The notes: a model not told the origin generated them from the sequence alone. 64,000 nt of DNA from CBDCVO01 sp965223085 (GCA_965223085.1 OZ244981.1:1736001-1800000), one strand, 5' to 3'. Shown: positions 51,701 to 60,687, counted from the first letter of the stretch. Translations and numbers: made by a program.

Positions 51701-52237
51701 ATGTTCGATTCAGTGCCATTAGCGACACCCTGTGGGGTGCGATATCTCGTCGCCTTAAGCGTTTTCTGCGCATTGCTCGCAGGAACAGCGACGACGTTAG
51801 CTGCGGGGCGCTGTGAAGCGCACCTGGGTACCTTAACGATTCGTGGTGAAGTGGCACGTGCGCCCTTATCTAGCGCTAGCGAGTTTGTTCTGACCGCGTG
51901 GGAAGACGGCTTTCAGCGCACCCGTTTGATGGCACCCATCAGTTACAAGCTTGCCCAATGCTGGCTCGGGCATTTGCATGGCGATGCTCGCCCTGAAGTG
52001 ATCATTAATTTTCATCCCCGCGCTGGGTCCGATCTTGTGGCCGAAGTGCGGGCGTATACGTGGTCGGCGAAGGGGTTCGTAAATCAACTTGTTATTCCGT
52101 ATACTTTGTCATCACAGCAGGGCACGGCATTGCTGGATTTTCACGACGGTGTGTTAACGCGGCAAATTCGTTCGGCCGATGGTCGTTCGCGACGTTTTCA
52201 CCTCGATGCGCAGACCGGCGAATGGCAGCCGCAATAG
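51701..52237 (+). CDS. Unknown exported protein
   Basis: About 178 residues with a signal peptide (hydrophobic stretch near residues 15-35 ending LAAG). The mature part is beta-rich with CEAHLGTLTIRGEVARA and a Cys at CWLGHLHGDARPEVIINFHPRAG, a segment resembling secreted proteins with FG-GAP or VCBS-like turns, but I do not recognise a family. The frame is open upstream to 51647 through the CIRCE region, so the ATG at 51701 is chosen. It is divergent from groES. Confidence 0.65.
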   Translation: MFDSVPLATPCGVRYLVALSVFCALLAGTATTLAAGRCEAHLGTLTIRGEVARAPLSSASEFVLTAWEDGFQRTRLMAPISYKLAQCWLGHLHGDARPEVIINFHPRAGSDLVAEVRAYTWSAKGFVNQLVIPYTLSSQQGTALLDFHDGVLTRQIRSADGRSRRFHLDAQTGEWQPQ

Positions 52238-52280
52238 CGCTCGACTCAGATCACAAAAGTCCAGTAGCCGGTACAAATTT

Positions 52281-52296
52281 CGTGACGAAAATCACG
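52281..52296. promoter_or_regulatory. Candidate CRP-binding site upstream of crp
   Basis: CGTGA, six bases, TCACG is a perfect palindrome with the CRP half-site spacing (consensus TGTGA-N6-TCACA). It lies about 230 bp before the crp ATG. CRP genes are often autoregulated, so an autoregulatory site is plausible. The sole mismatches are the outer bases. Confidence 0.4.
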
Positions 52297-52526
52297 TTAT
52301 CGCGTGTTCGAGTCGACAGCGTTGCGCGGAATACTTAGACTCAACCCAAACGCAACGAATTGTAAAATCGATTCGACGCATGCAAATGATCGCGCGCGTG
52401 ATCTCAGGCAGTCCGCGGCGGCGCGATTTGGGTGCGAATGTTACACGAGTCGTTGTTGTAAAAGCTGCGTGGGTCTGCGGACCAGCCCCGTAGTCGGGGC
52501 CTCCTAAATTATAGAGAGAGTTCGCT

Positions 52527-53192
52527 ATGACGAATCCGACAATAACCCTGGAGCGCGAATGCATTGATAACTTATTGACCCACTGTCATCGGCGGCGCTA
52601 TGGCGCCAAATCGGCGATTATTCGTCAGGGTGATCGGGCGAGCGATCTGTTCTATATCGTCCAGGGCTCAGTCAGTGTCATGTTAGAGGACGAAAAAGGG
52701 CACGAAATCGTTTTGGCTTATCTTAATCAGGGGGAATTTTTTGGCGAGCTCGGGCTCTTCAGCGAAGACGCCCAGCGTACCGCGTTAGTACGTGCTCGGG
52801 TCGAAAGCGATATTGCCCAGATCAGCTATGCAAAATTCAAGTCCTTGACCGATATCTACTCGCGCATTATGGGTGCGATGACGACGCAACTAGCACTGCG
52901 ATTACGCAACACGAATCGTAAGCTCGGTGACCTCGCCTTTACCGACGTCTATGGCCGCGTCGAGCGCACCTTGCGCGATCTATGCGAACAGCCTGATGCC
53001 ATGACGCATCCCAGTGGTATGCAACTACGCGTTACCCGCCAAGAACTGGCCCGTTTAGTCGGCTGTTCGCGCGAAATGGTCGGCAAAGTGCTCAAAGAAA
53101 TGGAGGATCGCCAACATATCGAAGCGAGTGGTAAGAACATCGTTCTAATGGGCGTGAGAATTCAACACGTACCGCGTCGGCTATCCGCATAA
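52527..53192 (+). CDS. crp: cAMP receptor protein (CRP/Vfr family regulator)
   Basis: A 221-residue transcription regulator. The cNMP-binding domain (residues 25-135) has GSVSVMLEDEKGHEIVLAYL and FFGELGLFSEDAQRTALVRA, where the Arg of the phosphate-binding cassette matches E. coli CRP Arg82. The helix-turn-helix is LRVTRQELARLVGCSREMVG with the R-E-V spacing of CRP (GCSRETVG in E. coli). The MTHPSGMQ linker is also CRP-like. This is the canonical cAMP-responsive global regulator, Vfr-like in length. The ATG is preceded by TATAGAGAGAG, a plausible ribosome site. Confidence 0.95.
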   Translation: MTNPTITLERECIDNLLTHCHRRRYGAKSAIIRQGDRASDLFYIVQGSVSVMLEDEKGHEIVLAYLNQGEFFGELGLFSEDAQRTALVRARVESDIAQISYAKFKSLTDIYSRIMGAMTTQLALRLRNTNRKLGDLAFTDVYGRVERTLRDLCEQPDAMTHPSGMQLRVTRQELARLVGCSREMVGKVLKEMEDRQHIEASGKNIVLMGVRIQHVPRRLSA

Positions 53193-53284
53193 CCGTAACT
53201 CGGCCGGCAATCCGACGATTGCCGCGTATCCCACGCTCCACTTGAAGGAGATTTATCTTTCGCCGCATCATAGGGCAGTATTTA

Positions 53285-53320
53285 GATCGCACGAGGACCG
53301 CGGATGCTGGCGCGCTTGGG
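53285..53320 (+). repeat. Dispersed repeat, fragment F
   Basis: AGATCGCACGAGGACCGCGG followed by ATGCTGGCGCGCTTGGG matches the family core (GCACGAGGACCGCGGATGATG in copies B and G). It lies at the front of the Sel1-repeat gene, showing that the true start is probably downstream of it. Confidence 0.55.
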
Positions 53321-54222
53321 TGTTGATTTTCGCTAGACAGATTTTCGTGTCTCAATGGGGGGCGCTGATCGCTGCTTTGGCGATGGCATCGTTTGCCCTC
53401 GCCGGTGAGATCGGTGCCGCCGAGGAGGCTCTCCAACGTGGCGAGTATCAACTCGCGCTACGCCGCTTTGCGATCCTGGCTGAAGGCGGACATGCGCAAG
53501 CGCAGCTACGTCTCGGCATGCTTTATCATCAGGGCAAAGTCGTGGCGGCGGACCACGAGATCGCGGCGCGGTGGTATCGCGCCGCAGCTGATCAGGGTTT
53601 GGCGGAGGCGCAATTCAATCTTGGTAACTTGTATTTGCTTGGCGAGGGCGTGGAGAAAAACGATGCTTTGGCTTTGAGCTTTTATCGCGCCGCCGCGCTA
53701 CAGGGCCATCGCTTGGCGGAACAAAACATGCGCGAACTCTACCGGGGTGCGGGAGTTACTATGCCACCTTTAACCACCGCGGGTATTGCTGCACCACCTG
53801 GCGATGCTGCGGAACAAGCGGCTATCACACCGATCCCTGCGGGGGGGCATGCGGGACGTACGTCCATCGACGCAAATGAAGCGACGGCGATTATGCATGC
53901 CTTGGAGCACGGGATCCGCGTAATACGTAAAGGTCAGGCGGTCGATTTGGAAGCGATCGCCAAATATGCACAAGCGGGGCACGCATTACGTGAAACCCAC
54001 GCTGCGAATTTCATTGCGATGTCGGTCGAACGGCTGAATAAATTAGTTGAGGCCGGCGATGCGGCAGCTCAATACGAACTGGCAGAGCGCTACATGCAGG
54101 GCTTGGGTATCGACCAAGATATCCCTGCGGCGCATCGTTTGTATCGTGAATCGGCTGCTGCGGGCTTTACCCTCGCGCGCAGCCGTTTAAAACACCTCGA
54201 GACGTCATCTCGAAAAGAATAA
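53320..54222 (+). CDS. Sel1-like (SEL1/TPR) repeat protein, exported
   Basis: About 300 residues. A signal peptide or anchor (residues ~12-25, ALAMASFALAGE) is followed by Sel1-like repeats in AQLRLGMLYHQGKVVA, AQFNLGNLYLLGEGVEKN and AQYELAERYMQGLGIDQD. These alpha-alpha repeats mediate protein contacts, often in envelope processes. The start is uncertain: a GTG at 53320 is used, but a GTG at 53347 and a TTG at 53242 are also in frame; the TTG extension would translate repeat fragment F. The gene is followed by a stem-loop and converges on hsp20. Partner unknown. Confidence 0.8.
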   Translation: MLIFARQIFVSQWGALIAALAMASFALAGEIGAAEEALQRGEYQLALRRFAILAEGGHAQAQLRLGMLYHQGKVVAADHEIAARWYRAAADQGLAEAQFNLGNLYLLGEGVEKNDALALSFYRAAALQGHRLAEQNMRELYRGAGVTMPPLTTAGIAAPPGDAAEQAAITPIPAGGHAGRTSIDANEATAIMHALEHGIRVIRKGQAVDLEAIAKYAQAGHALRETHAANFIAMSVERLNKLVEAGDAAAQYELAERYMQGLGIDQDIPAAHRLYRESAAAGFTLARSRLKHLETSSRKE

Positions 54223-54245
54223 TAGGCGTAAATAAACCGGTCGAA

Positions 54246-54276
54246 ACACGTGCCCAACGATTTGTCGGGCACGTGT
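54246..54276. terminator. Bidirectional stem-loop between the Sel1 and hsp20 genes
   Basis: ACACGTGCCC and GGGCACGTGT form a perfect ten-pair stem with an 11-base loop, 24 bp after one stop codon and 10 bp before the other. There is no T tract, so termination in both directions is an inference from position. Confidence 0.55.
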
Positions 54277-54286
54277 GCTGAGTACA

Positions 54287-54748
54287 TCAAGACTGCTGAA
54301 TGCTCACGTCGATCCGGCGAGGTTTTACTTTTTCGACTTTAGGGATCACGACTTGCAGCACTCCGTGTTTGCCTTCCGCTGATACGCGTTCGGGATCAAC
54401 GCCGTCGGGAAGTGAAAAACGACGGTAGAACGTGCCGCTGACGCGCTCACTGCGGCGATATCCGTCTTCGGTATTGCGGTTTTCTTCGTCGCGCTCACCC
54501 CTGATAGTAAGCACGCCGTCTTCCATTGTGACTTCGATCTCCTCCGGGGCTACACCTGGGATGTCCGCAGTGATCAGGAACCGATCAGTTTCTTCTTTGA
54601 TGTCTACGGCTGGTGTCCAGTTGCTAGTGACCACATCGGAGTTGTCATTTTGGCCGACGCGCAAACCACGACTCTGGGGAAATATTCGCCCGATTTCGTC
54701 TTGTAAACGCTGCACCGTTGCCCATGGGTCCTGTGTAATTAGGTTCAT
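54287..54748 (-). CDS. Small heat-shock protein, Hsp20/alpha-crystallin family
   Basis: A 153-residue ATP-independent holdase. The alpha-crystallin domain (about residues 45-140) has PAVDIKEETDRFLITADIPG and GVLTIRGERDEEN; the GVLQVVIPK end matches the A-x-x-x-n-G-v-L motif of Hsp20. The C-terminal tail carries the IxI-like VIPKVEK. It is a soluble oligomer that binds unfolding proteins during heat stress. Its leader carries alternative hairpins around the ribosome site. It is convergent with the Sel1 gene. Confidence 0.95.
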   Translation of the reverse strand: MNLITQDPWATVQRLQDEIGRIFPQSRGLRVGQNDNSDVVTSNWTPAVDIKEETDRFLITADIPGVAPEEIEVTMEDGVLTIRGERDEENRNTEDGYRRSERVSGTFYRRFSLPDGVDPERVSAEGKHGVLQVVIPKVEKVKPRRIDVSIQQS

Positions 54749-54779
54749 AGCTAAACTCCAATTCTATGACGATAGAATT
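54746..54779 (-). promoter_or_regulatory. hsp20 leader with two competing hairpins (candidate RNA thermometer)
   Basis: On the minus strand AATTCTAT, loop CGTC, ATAGAATT forms an eight-pair hairpin ending next to the ribosome site TTGGAG. A second pairing, CATAG with CTATG, encloses the same TTGGAG and includes the start codon. The two share bases and cannot coexist. Thermometers that mask the ribosome site are common in hsp20 leaders, but this is weak structure and unproven. Confidence 0.3.
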
Positions 54780-54818
54780 CATAGATGGGGACGGGTGAGG
54801 CGATTTCAAGGGCCCGGG

Positions 54819-55469
54819 TTAGATCGGCGCGCCCTTCGCTGGTGGTCGTTGCTCTTGAGATTTGAATTGTTGCAGGGATTCCTCGAGTTGCTTCGCCCAG
54901 ATTTCTAAGTGTTCCCTAAACGCGGGGATTTGACCGCGAATCTCTTGTTCTAAGCGTGACAGTTCTTCTCCCAGCCGTGGCAGGGTGTTTTCGATTTCTT
55001 CGACCGAGCGATCGATACCGTCTTGGATGGCACTACCGAGCGCCCGCATCTTCTCCATCATGCGGGCGACGTCGCCGCCCGCCCGGAGTTCGTCGATCGT
55101 TTGCTGGTAGGCGATTTTCCACCTCCCGTCTTCCTTGACCATGTGGGTGTCCAATGGAAACTCGATCCCCGCCTCACCCGGTAGCGTTACTATCGTGGCG
55201 GCGTTAGCGCGCTTTTTTTCGATAGTGACACGATTGATTTCGACGCCAGCGATGGGAATTATGTTTTCGAATTGCTCGTATAGTGACGCTTCTCGTTGCG
55301 AAATTAGCGTCTTAATCTCGTGGTGATCCTGACGCTGCACAGCCGCCCAGAAATGTGCAGCGAGTTCGTCAGGCGGTAGGCTTTTGGTGCACGCAGCGGC
55401 GATAATGAGCATGCCTATCACGACTACCTTGCAGGCACGTCGTGCGCACCGGTGTTCTGTATTTAACAT
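54819..55469 (-). CDS. Unknown lipoprotein with coiled-coil tail
   Basis: A 216-residue protein with a lipoprotein signal (hydrophobic VVVIGMLIIAAAC, lipobox AAAC at about residue 27). The mature part starts with an NTF2-like or DUF4878-like domain (ELAAHFWAAVQRQDHHEIKTL, VKEDGRWKIAYQQTIDELR), followed by amphipathic helices and a C-terminal Glu/Gln-rich coiled coil (residues 165-205). Predicted to be attached to the inner or outer membrane. It lies between hsp20 and fimV with separate starts. Function unknown. Confidence 0.75.
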   Translation of the reverse strand: MLNTEHRCARRACKVVVIGMLIIAAACTKSLPPDELAAHFWAAVQRQDHHEIKTLISQREASLYEQFENIIPIAGVEINRVTIEKKRANAATIVTLPGEAGIEFPLDTHMVKEDGRWKIAYQQTIDELRAGGDVARMMEKMRALGSAIQDGIDRSVEEIENTLPRLGEELSRLEQEIRGQIPAFREHLEIWAKQLEESLQQFKSQEQRPPAKGAPI

Positions 55470-55669
55470 TTACCTGGCCCTGTAACGTTCGTAGACCGAT
55501 TGTAGCAGCGAATGTTCCAGCCCAATTTTTCAAGATCCTTAGAACAGATCCTGGGTGCTGCCTGAGGTGTAGCTGAACGCGGTGGAGACGCACGCGAACG
55601 CCGCGCCGGGGGTCGCTGTGTCGGTGTTTTTGTGGTTGCGCGTTGCGCTGGGGGCGGGGCCCTATAATG

Positions 55670-57418
55670 CTACTGGCCGACTGCCTGCAAGCCACCGAAA
55701 AGCGAGACGCCCGGGGCGAGTATTTCTCCCATGCGTAGCAGCCTTTGCCATTCATCATCGCTCATGGCGTTTCGATGATTGGCCTCCAAATCGTGTGCCA
55801 GGGCAATGAAGTTATCGGTTTCTTCGAGTATGTAGTGCAGCTCTGCGAGGCGCAACTTTGCGAGATAGTTGTTCTCACTAAGCGTGATCAACTTACCGAG
55901 TAGCACTTTGGCTTCGGCGTATTGCCCGTTCGATATATGGTCATCTACCGCGCACTGATGTTCGGCTTCTTTGAGCTTTAAGAAATCGCCTGTTGCCGAC
56001 AGCGGTTCCTTCTCTGCTGCGCCATCCTCTTCGCTCGGCCCCTCAAAGTCACGTACGGTGCCTGCTGTGACTTCTTGCTCGATTTCTTCTAGCGCTTGAA
56101 TTTCTATTCGCTCAGAGGGGTTACTCCGATAGCCGGTTCGTGCCTTGTTGCGCTCTGCCTTGAGCGCTACCTCGCGTCGTATTTCCGCTTCCGCCCGGTA
56201 CGAGTGTACGCTGGTCGGTGCCAGTGTCGGGCGGCGTCGCGTGCGCCATACGAACGCGAGTGCCGCGAAAATAATCAGTAACGCAGCGCCGAGCAGGAGC
56301 GGCCCCCGCGAGCTCCGGTCTTTGGTCGTATCAGTATTTGGCACGGGCGTGTTAGTGACCAAGGTGTCATTGGAAGGAGCGGCGCTGGTAGTGGTAGTGG
56401 CGCGCGCTACAGGACGCACGGGCGGTGTGGGCGTCACGCGAGCCGGTTGTGTAGCTAATTGTTGGTCCGCCACTGCTGCTTTAGGGGATGGCACCTGCGG
56501 CAGATAGCGAGATCGAATCGCTTTAAATTTCTCGTCGAGCCGTGCAAGCCGTTGGGCTAATTCGGGATCACGTAAAGCCGCCGTAGGTATGGCGTTGGCA
56601 CCGCGTGGCGTCGGCGTCGATGGTTTTTGCGAACCGGAACTCGCGGCTTTGTTCGTGGGCTCGCTGCTAGCCGGTATCCGTTGCGATGTTTCTACCGGCG
56701 TCTCGGGAGCAGCGGTTTGTGCTACGTTGCCCGGTAGTTGCAGGATAACATTCTGCTTCAAGCGCGTGATGTCCTGGTCGACAAATGCGTGGGGATTCAG
56801 CGCCAACACTTCGTTCATCCACTCACCTGCGTTGCTGCGCTCCGTGTGTTGCATCGCGATCGTCCAGAGATTTTCCCCCGCGCGGATGGGCCCGTAGTGG
56901 CCGTTCGCCACGACGTTTGATTCACTACCACGGCGGGCGAGTTTGCTCCGCGTGGTACGGCGAGTAATGAAAGAACGCGAAGGACGAAAATGCAGGCTGT
57001 AGTGACGACTCACGGCATGCGTCGCATCAGCGTTGACGATCTTAATGCGCACAGCGAGATCGCGCCTTGGTAGCGCACCATCAGATCGGAGTTCGATGTA
57101 GGGGACGCCCCTACGAGTTTCGCGTAGATAGGCGTTGATTGCCAACGGTAGGTTTGTCGTCGGCGAGCCGCTCAGCACTTTTACTTGCCACTGTTCTTGC
57201 ATCTCCGCGGGTGACATCAACACGTCTACGAAACCATGCAAGGGCTCACCGATAGCGCTACGTGAGCGGGCATCGCCTAGGGCGATCGCATGAGTGTCGG
57301 CGGCGGTCAAAAACAAAGCAATCGCAGCACCTATCCGCACGTGTTGGCGCAGAGTGGAAGTCGCGTCAGCCGGGTTCCTACTAGGGACCGTAAATTTCCG
57401 AAATGTCGATGCAATCAT
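55670..57418 (-). CDS. fimV: FimV-family peptidoglycan-binding protein
   Basis: A 582-residue membrane protein of the FimV family, which supports type IV pili and type II secretion in Pseudomonas. A signal-anchor region (about residues 29-46) is followed by the FimV N-terminal domain (RSAIGEPLHGFVDVLMSP, YIELRSDG) and a LysM-like peptidoglycan-binding domain (GENLWTIAMQHTE, residues ~180-235). A Pro/Thr-rich linker precedes a transmembrane helix (about 379-397), then a cytoplasmic part ending in a FimV C-terminal TPR-like segment (AEAKVLLGKLITLSENNYLAKLRLAEL). It is shorter than Pseudomonas FimV (about 920). Pilus genes are not adjacent. Confidence 0.88.
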   Translation of the reverse strand: MIASTFRKFTVPSRNPADATSTLRQHVRIGAAIALFLTAADTHAIALGDARSRSAIGEPLHGFVDVLMSPAEMQEQWQVKVLSGSPTTNLPLAINAYLRETRRGVPYIELRSDGALPRRDLAVRIKIVNADATHAVSRHYSLHFRPSRSFITRRTTRSKLARRGSESNVVANGHYGPIRAGENLWTIAMQHTERSNAGEWMNEVLALNPHAFVDQDITRLKQNVILQLPGNVAQTAAPETPVETSQRIPASSEPTNKAASSGSQKPSTPTPRGANAIPTAALRDPELAQRLARLDEKFKAIRSRYLPQVPSPKAAVADQQLATQPARVTPTPPVRPVARATTTTSAAPSNDTLVTNTPVPNTDTTKDRSSRGPLLLGAALLIIFAALAFVWRTRRRPTLAPTSVHSYRAEAEIRREVALKAERNKARTGYRSNPSERIEIQALEEIEQEVTAGTVRDFEGPSEEDGAAEKEPLSATGDFLKLKEAEHQCAVDDHISNGQYAEAKVLLGKLITLSENNYLAKLRLAELHYILEETDNFIALAHDLEANHRNAMSDDEWQRLLRMGEILAPGVSLFGGLQAVGQ

Positions 57419-57537
57419 GGCTTTAGAAACCGCTAGAATGGAGACGAACGTAGATGCCGTGTGACCTTTGTAGCGGCCGGTGGGGGGTTCGCCTTAAGCA
57501 TGCGTCGGTTTTGTATTGCCGCGGAGAAAGCTTGTAA

Positions 57538-58128
57538 GTGACTGATTCAAGTAGATTTGGTCGAGACTACTACGAACGCTATTACCGCAGTCCGCAAACT
57601 CGGGTAGCGGACCGGTCTTATTTCGACGCGCTCGCAGGCCTGATCCACGCGCAGTGCGTAGTGCTCGACTATGAGGTTGGCAGCATTCTCGATCTAGGCG
57701 CAGGCATCGGCACGATGCGCACAGCGCTGCGCCGCTACTTCCCACGGGCCAGTTACACAGGTACAGAAATCTCTCGTTATGCGTGTCAGCGTTATGGGTG
57801 GGAGCAGGTGAGCGTTTGCGACTACACATCAGCGGATCAATACGATCTCGTCGTCTGCAGTGACGTCCTGCAGTACCTCGATGATCGTCGCGCATCGCAA
57901 GCTATCCGCGTTTTCACTGCCGTCGCTAGCGGTTTGATGTACTTTTCTACGTTGACGAGTGAAGATTGGGAACAAAACTGTGATCAATCATTGACCGATG
58001 GTGATGTCCATCTGCGTAATGCGCAGTGGTATCGACGGCGTCTGCGACGCGATTTTAAAACCATCGGCAATGGTCTCTATTTGCATCGGGCTTGCCCGGT
58101 GGTTACTTATGCGCTGGAAGCTTATTGA
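57538..58128 (+). CDS. SAM-dependent methyltransferase
   Basis: A 196-residue class I methyltransferase of the small UbiE/DUF type. SILDLGAGIGTMRTALRRYF is motif I (SAM binding), TEISRYACQRYG motif II, and YDLVVCSDVLQYLDD motif IV. A downstream Cys/Trp-rich segment (QNCDQSLTDGDVHLRNAQWY) could hold the acceptor site. The start is GTG after a GGAG ribosome site 14 bases upstream. The acceptor cannot be predicted. It is convergent with msrB. Confidence 0.85.
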   Translation: MTDSSRFGRDYYERYYRSPQTRVADRSYFDALAGLIHAQCVVLDYEVGSILDLGAGIGTMRTALRRYFPRASYTGTEISRYACQRYGWEQVSVCDYTSADQYDLVVCSDVLQYLDDRRASQAIRVFTAVASGLMYFSTLTSEDWEQNCDQSLTDGDVHLRNAQWYRRRLRRDFKTIGNGLYLHRACPVVTYALEAY

Positions 58129-58250
58129 ACGCCTGCTTACTGCGCCGCCCGAGGTCGATCGCGAGTCATGCTGGCCATTAACTAAAAGCGAGCCAAACGA
58201 GCGGCCGCGTACTACGTGTATCGCAGTGTGTCTCCAGCTTTGAGCGAGAT

Positions 58251-58805
58251 TTAAGCGTCGTCGTTTAGGGGGTAAAACCGTAGTGCGAGCCCATTATTGC
58301 ACCAGCGCTCACCGGTCGGTTGCGGTCCATCATCGAACACATGACCATGGTGACCACCGCAGCGAGCACAATGATACTCCGTGCGAGGCCATAGAATTTT
58401 ATAGTCTTTCTTGGTGGCGAAGTGGCCCGCTATGTGGGTAAAAAAACTCGGCCAACCTGTACCGCTGTCAAATTTCATCTCCGAGGTGAACAGCGGCAAC
58501 TCGCAGGCGCGACAAACATAAACGCCGCGCCGTTTCTCGCCGTTTAGATCGCTACTGAACTGGCGCTCGGTGCTTTCTTCAAACAGGATGTTATAAGCAT
58601 CTCGCGGCAGCTCTTGGCGCCACTCCTTCTTCGCTTTAGAGACTTTGTCTTCCACTGACGGCAATTTCAAGTTTTCACGAACGAATTCCGGCCACCGTTG
58701 CTGCAGTGCGCGAACGTTCGTGGCGGCGCTCAAAGTGATGGAAAATAAACCTAAACCTGTGCCGCCGGCTAGCGAGCAGGCGGCGAGAAAACGTCGTCTA
58801 TTCAT
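58251..58805 (-). CDS. msrB: Peptide-methionine (R)-S-oxide reductase with twin-Arg leader
   Basis: A 184-residue MsrB-domain protein that reduces methionine-R-sulfoxide in oxidised proteins. The twin-Arg-type leader (RRRFLAACSLAGG, residues 3-15) suggests Tat export. The catalytic part has the zinc pairs CRAC and CARCGG, FDSGTGWPSFF, GHVFDDGPQPTGERW and the catalytic Cys in WCNNGLALRF, one conservative change from the usual RYCINSAALRF. Preceding it on the same strand, gshA ends 86 bp upstream, so the two may share transcription. Its role is envelope oxidative repair. Confidence 0.93.
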   Translation of the reverse strand: MNRRRFLAACSLAGGTGLGLFSITLSAATNVRALQQRWPEFVRENLKLPSVEDKVSKAKKEWRQELPRDAYNILFEESTERQFSSDLNGEKRRGVYVCRACELPLFTSEMKFDSGTGWPSFFTHIAGHFATKKDYKILWPRTEYHCARCGGHHGHVFDDGPQPTGERWCNNGLALRFYPLNDDA

Positions 58806-58891
58806 AAAATACGGGTCCGAAGTTTGTGTTGCTCTGACAGCGGCACTGGGCGAAAGTTCTTGCGCGGTAACGTTTATTGTGATTCTTTGTG

Positions 58892-60466
58892 TTACAGGTC
58901 ACTGGCAAAATAGCGCTCGAGATATTGCTCGAAGCTTTCGCTGTCCGCATGTTCGATCTTCTTTTGTGCCGCGATGGAGTCACTGGCAATCGATTCCAGT
59001 TGCGCACACTTGTCCTGATCCAAAGTGAGCTCACGCAGGTGGGCGGCGTGCTGTTTCGATAATTCGAGTCCAAACTCGGCAAAACTACATTGCTGTGACC
59101 GCAAGTCTGCGAGCATGCGTGCCGAGGGTAGGCCGCCGGGATCTGACAGGGCGTCCCGCTGTAAGTGCAAGGCGCGGCGGTAGACGGGCGTCGGCATTTG
59201 AGCGTCTAAAAGCGCGCAAATAGTCTCCATGGCGTCGAAAATTTCTGCGGTCCACTCTATCATCGGGCGGCGCTCGCCGGCGGAAACTAGGGACAATCCC
59301 GGTTCTCGCCCACGCAATGCGACAGTGAGCTCGTTGTATTCGATTTCATCAAGTTCTGTGCGCGACAGTGCCGGACTTTCCAACAATAGGCAAAAAATCG
59401 AAAACGCCTCAAGAAAATATAATTGCGCTACGTCAATCCCGAGCGGCGAATAAGCTTGTACATCTAGAGCACGCATTTCAATATATTCAACGCCGCGTCG
59501 TTGTAGGGCGGTCGAGGGTTTTTCCCCGCTGCGCGCGGATCGCTTAGGGCGTATAAAACTATAAAACTCGTTTTCGATCTGTAGCACGTTGGTGTTCAGT
59601 TGAATGCGTTCGCCGTCGTCGTACAAGCCGATCGCTTCATATTCGGGATACGGCGTTCGGATCGCGGTGCTCAAGCTAGCAACGTAAGCACGAAGACTGT
59701 CATAGGATACGTCGAGTGCTGCTTGATTTTTGTTTTTATAGCCGATGTTGCTCATCCGCAATGATGTGGCATAGGGTAAATAGCAGGTACTCGCATCGAG
59801 TTGCTTAAAGGGAGTTGTACGTCCAGCCAAAAATGATTTGCACAAGGCCGGAGAGTTTCCGAACAGCAGCGGTATCAACCAGCCGACCCGCCTGAAATTT
59901 CGGATTAAAGCGAAATAAGCATCGTCGATGAATTCGCGCGGCGGTTCTTTGGATTCACAAACCTCCTGATAATGCGGCCAAAAGTCGTCGGGTAAGGAGT
60001 AGTTGAAATGCACACCTGCGATCGCCTGCATTCTGCGACCATAGCGATAATCGAGGCCTACACGATAAATGTGTTTCATACGGCCGATGTTGGAACCGCC
60101 GTAGTCCGCGATTTGGATCTCGGCATCGTCACCGATCTCGCAGGGCATGCTCGCGCACCACAACAACTCCTCGGTGGGCATGGTGGTGTATAAAAATCGA
60201 TGAATATCGGTCAAGAACGCGTGGGTTTGCGCGCACGTCCGGTGCGGTGGGGTAATGAATTCAGGCAGTGCTTCTGAGTAATCTGTCGTGATGTAGGGAT
60301 GGGTTAGCGCCGAGCCCCACGGCGGCGGGTGAGCGGTAGACGCAACCACGCCGTCGCTGGTTACCCTAAGGCTTTCTTTTTCAAGACCGCGCTTGCCACC
60401 TTGCAATAGCGTACTATCTTGCAGGCGAGCGAGTTGATCGATGCGGAGATAATTATTAGCGTGCAT
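58892..60466 (-). CDS. gshA: Glutamate-cysteine ligase, proteobacterial type
   Basis: First enzyme of glutathione synthesis, forming gamma-glutamylcysteine from glutamate, cysteine and ATP. The 524-residue length matches the E. coli type (518). It has GGKRGLEKESLRVTSDGVV at residues ~19-37, DIHRFLYTTMPTEELLW, the YRYGRRMQAIAGVHFNYS metal/substrate segment and YIEMRALDVQAYSPLGID. The start at MHANNYL is chosen because the family begins there; a longer frame has no better ribosome site. It is divergent from the carboxylase operon, with 221 bp between. Glutathione made here feeds the GSTs and gloB. Confidence 0.95.
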   Translation of the reverse strand: MHANNYLRIDQLARLQDSTLLQGGKRGLEKESLRVTSDGVVASTAHPPPWGSALTHPYITTDYSEALPEFITPPHRTCAQTHAFLTDIHRFLYTTMPTEELLWCASMPCEIGDDAEIQIADYGGSNIGRMKHIYRVGLDYRYGRRMQAIAGVHFNYSLPDDFWPHYQEVCESKEPPREFIDDAYFALIRNFRRVGWLIPLLFGNSPALCKSFLAGRTTPFKQLDASTCYLPYATSLRMSNIGYKNKNQAALDVSYDSLRAYVASLSTAIRTPYPEYEAIGLYDDGERIQLNTNVLQIENEFYSFIRPKRSARSGEKPSTALQRRGVEYIEMRALDVQAYSPLGIDVAQLYFLEAFSIFCLLLESPALSRTELDEIEYNELTVALRGREPGLSLVSAGERRPMIEWTAEIFDAMETICALLDAQMPTPVYRRALHLQRDALSDPGGLPSARMLADLRSQQCSFAEFGLELSKQHAAHLRELTLDQDKCAQLESIASDSIAAQKKIEHADSESFEQYLERYFASDL

Positions 60467-60687
60467 GCGCAGATTATAGCGGCTTCGTTTTCGAGTCAGG
60501 GTACGACTATAGCCCAAGCGCAGCCGAATCTGACCAGTCACGGCCGCAATAGTGAACCAGTGCGATTCCAGTGGGATCATGGCTACATCACCGCTAGCCG
60601 ATGAAAACGCTCCTTACCTCGAGCTATGGCCACAAGCGTTGCGAGTGTCTTGATAGAATCGAACTCATTTGTCGACAGGGGAGGGGC

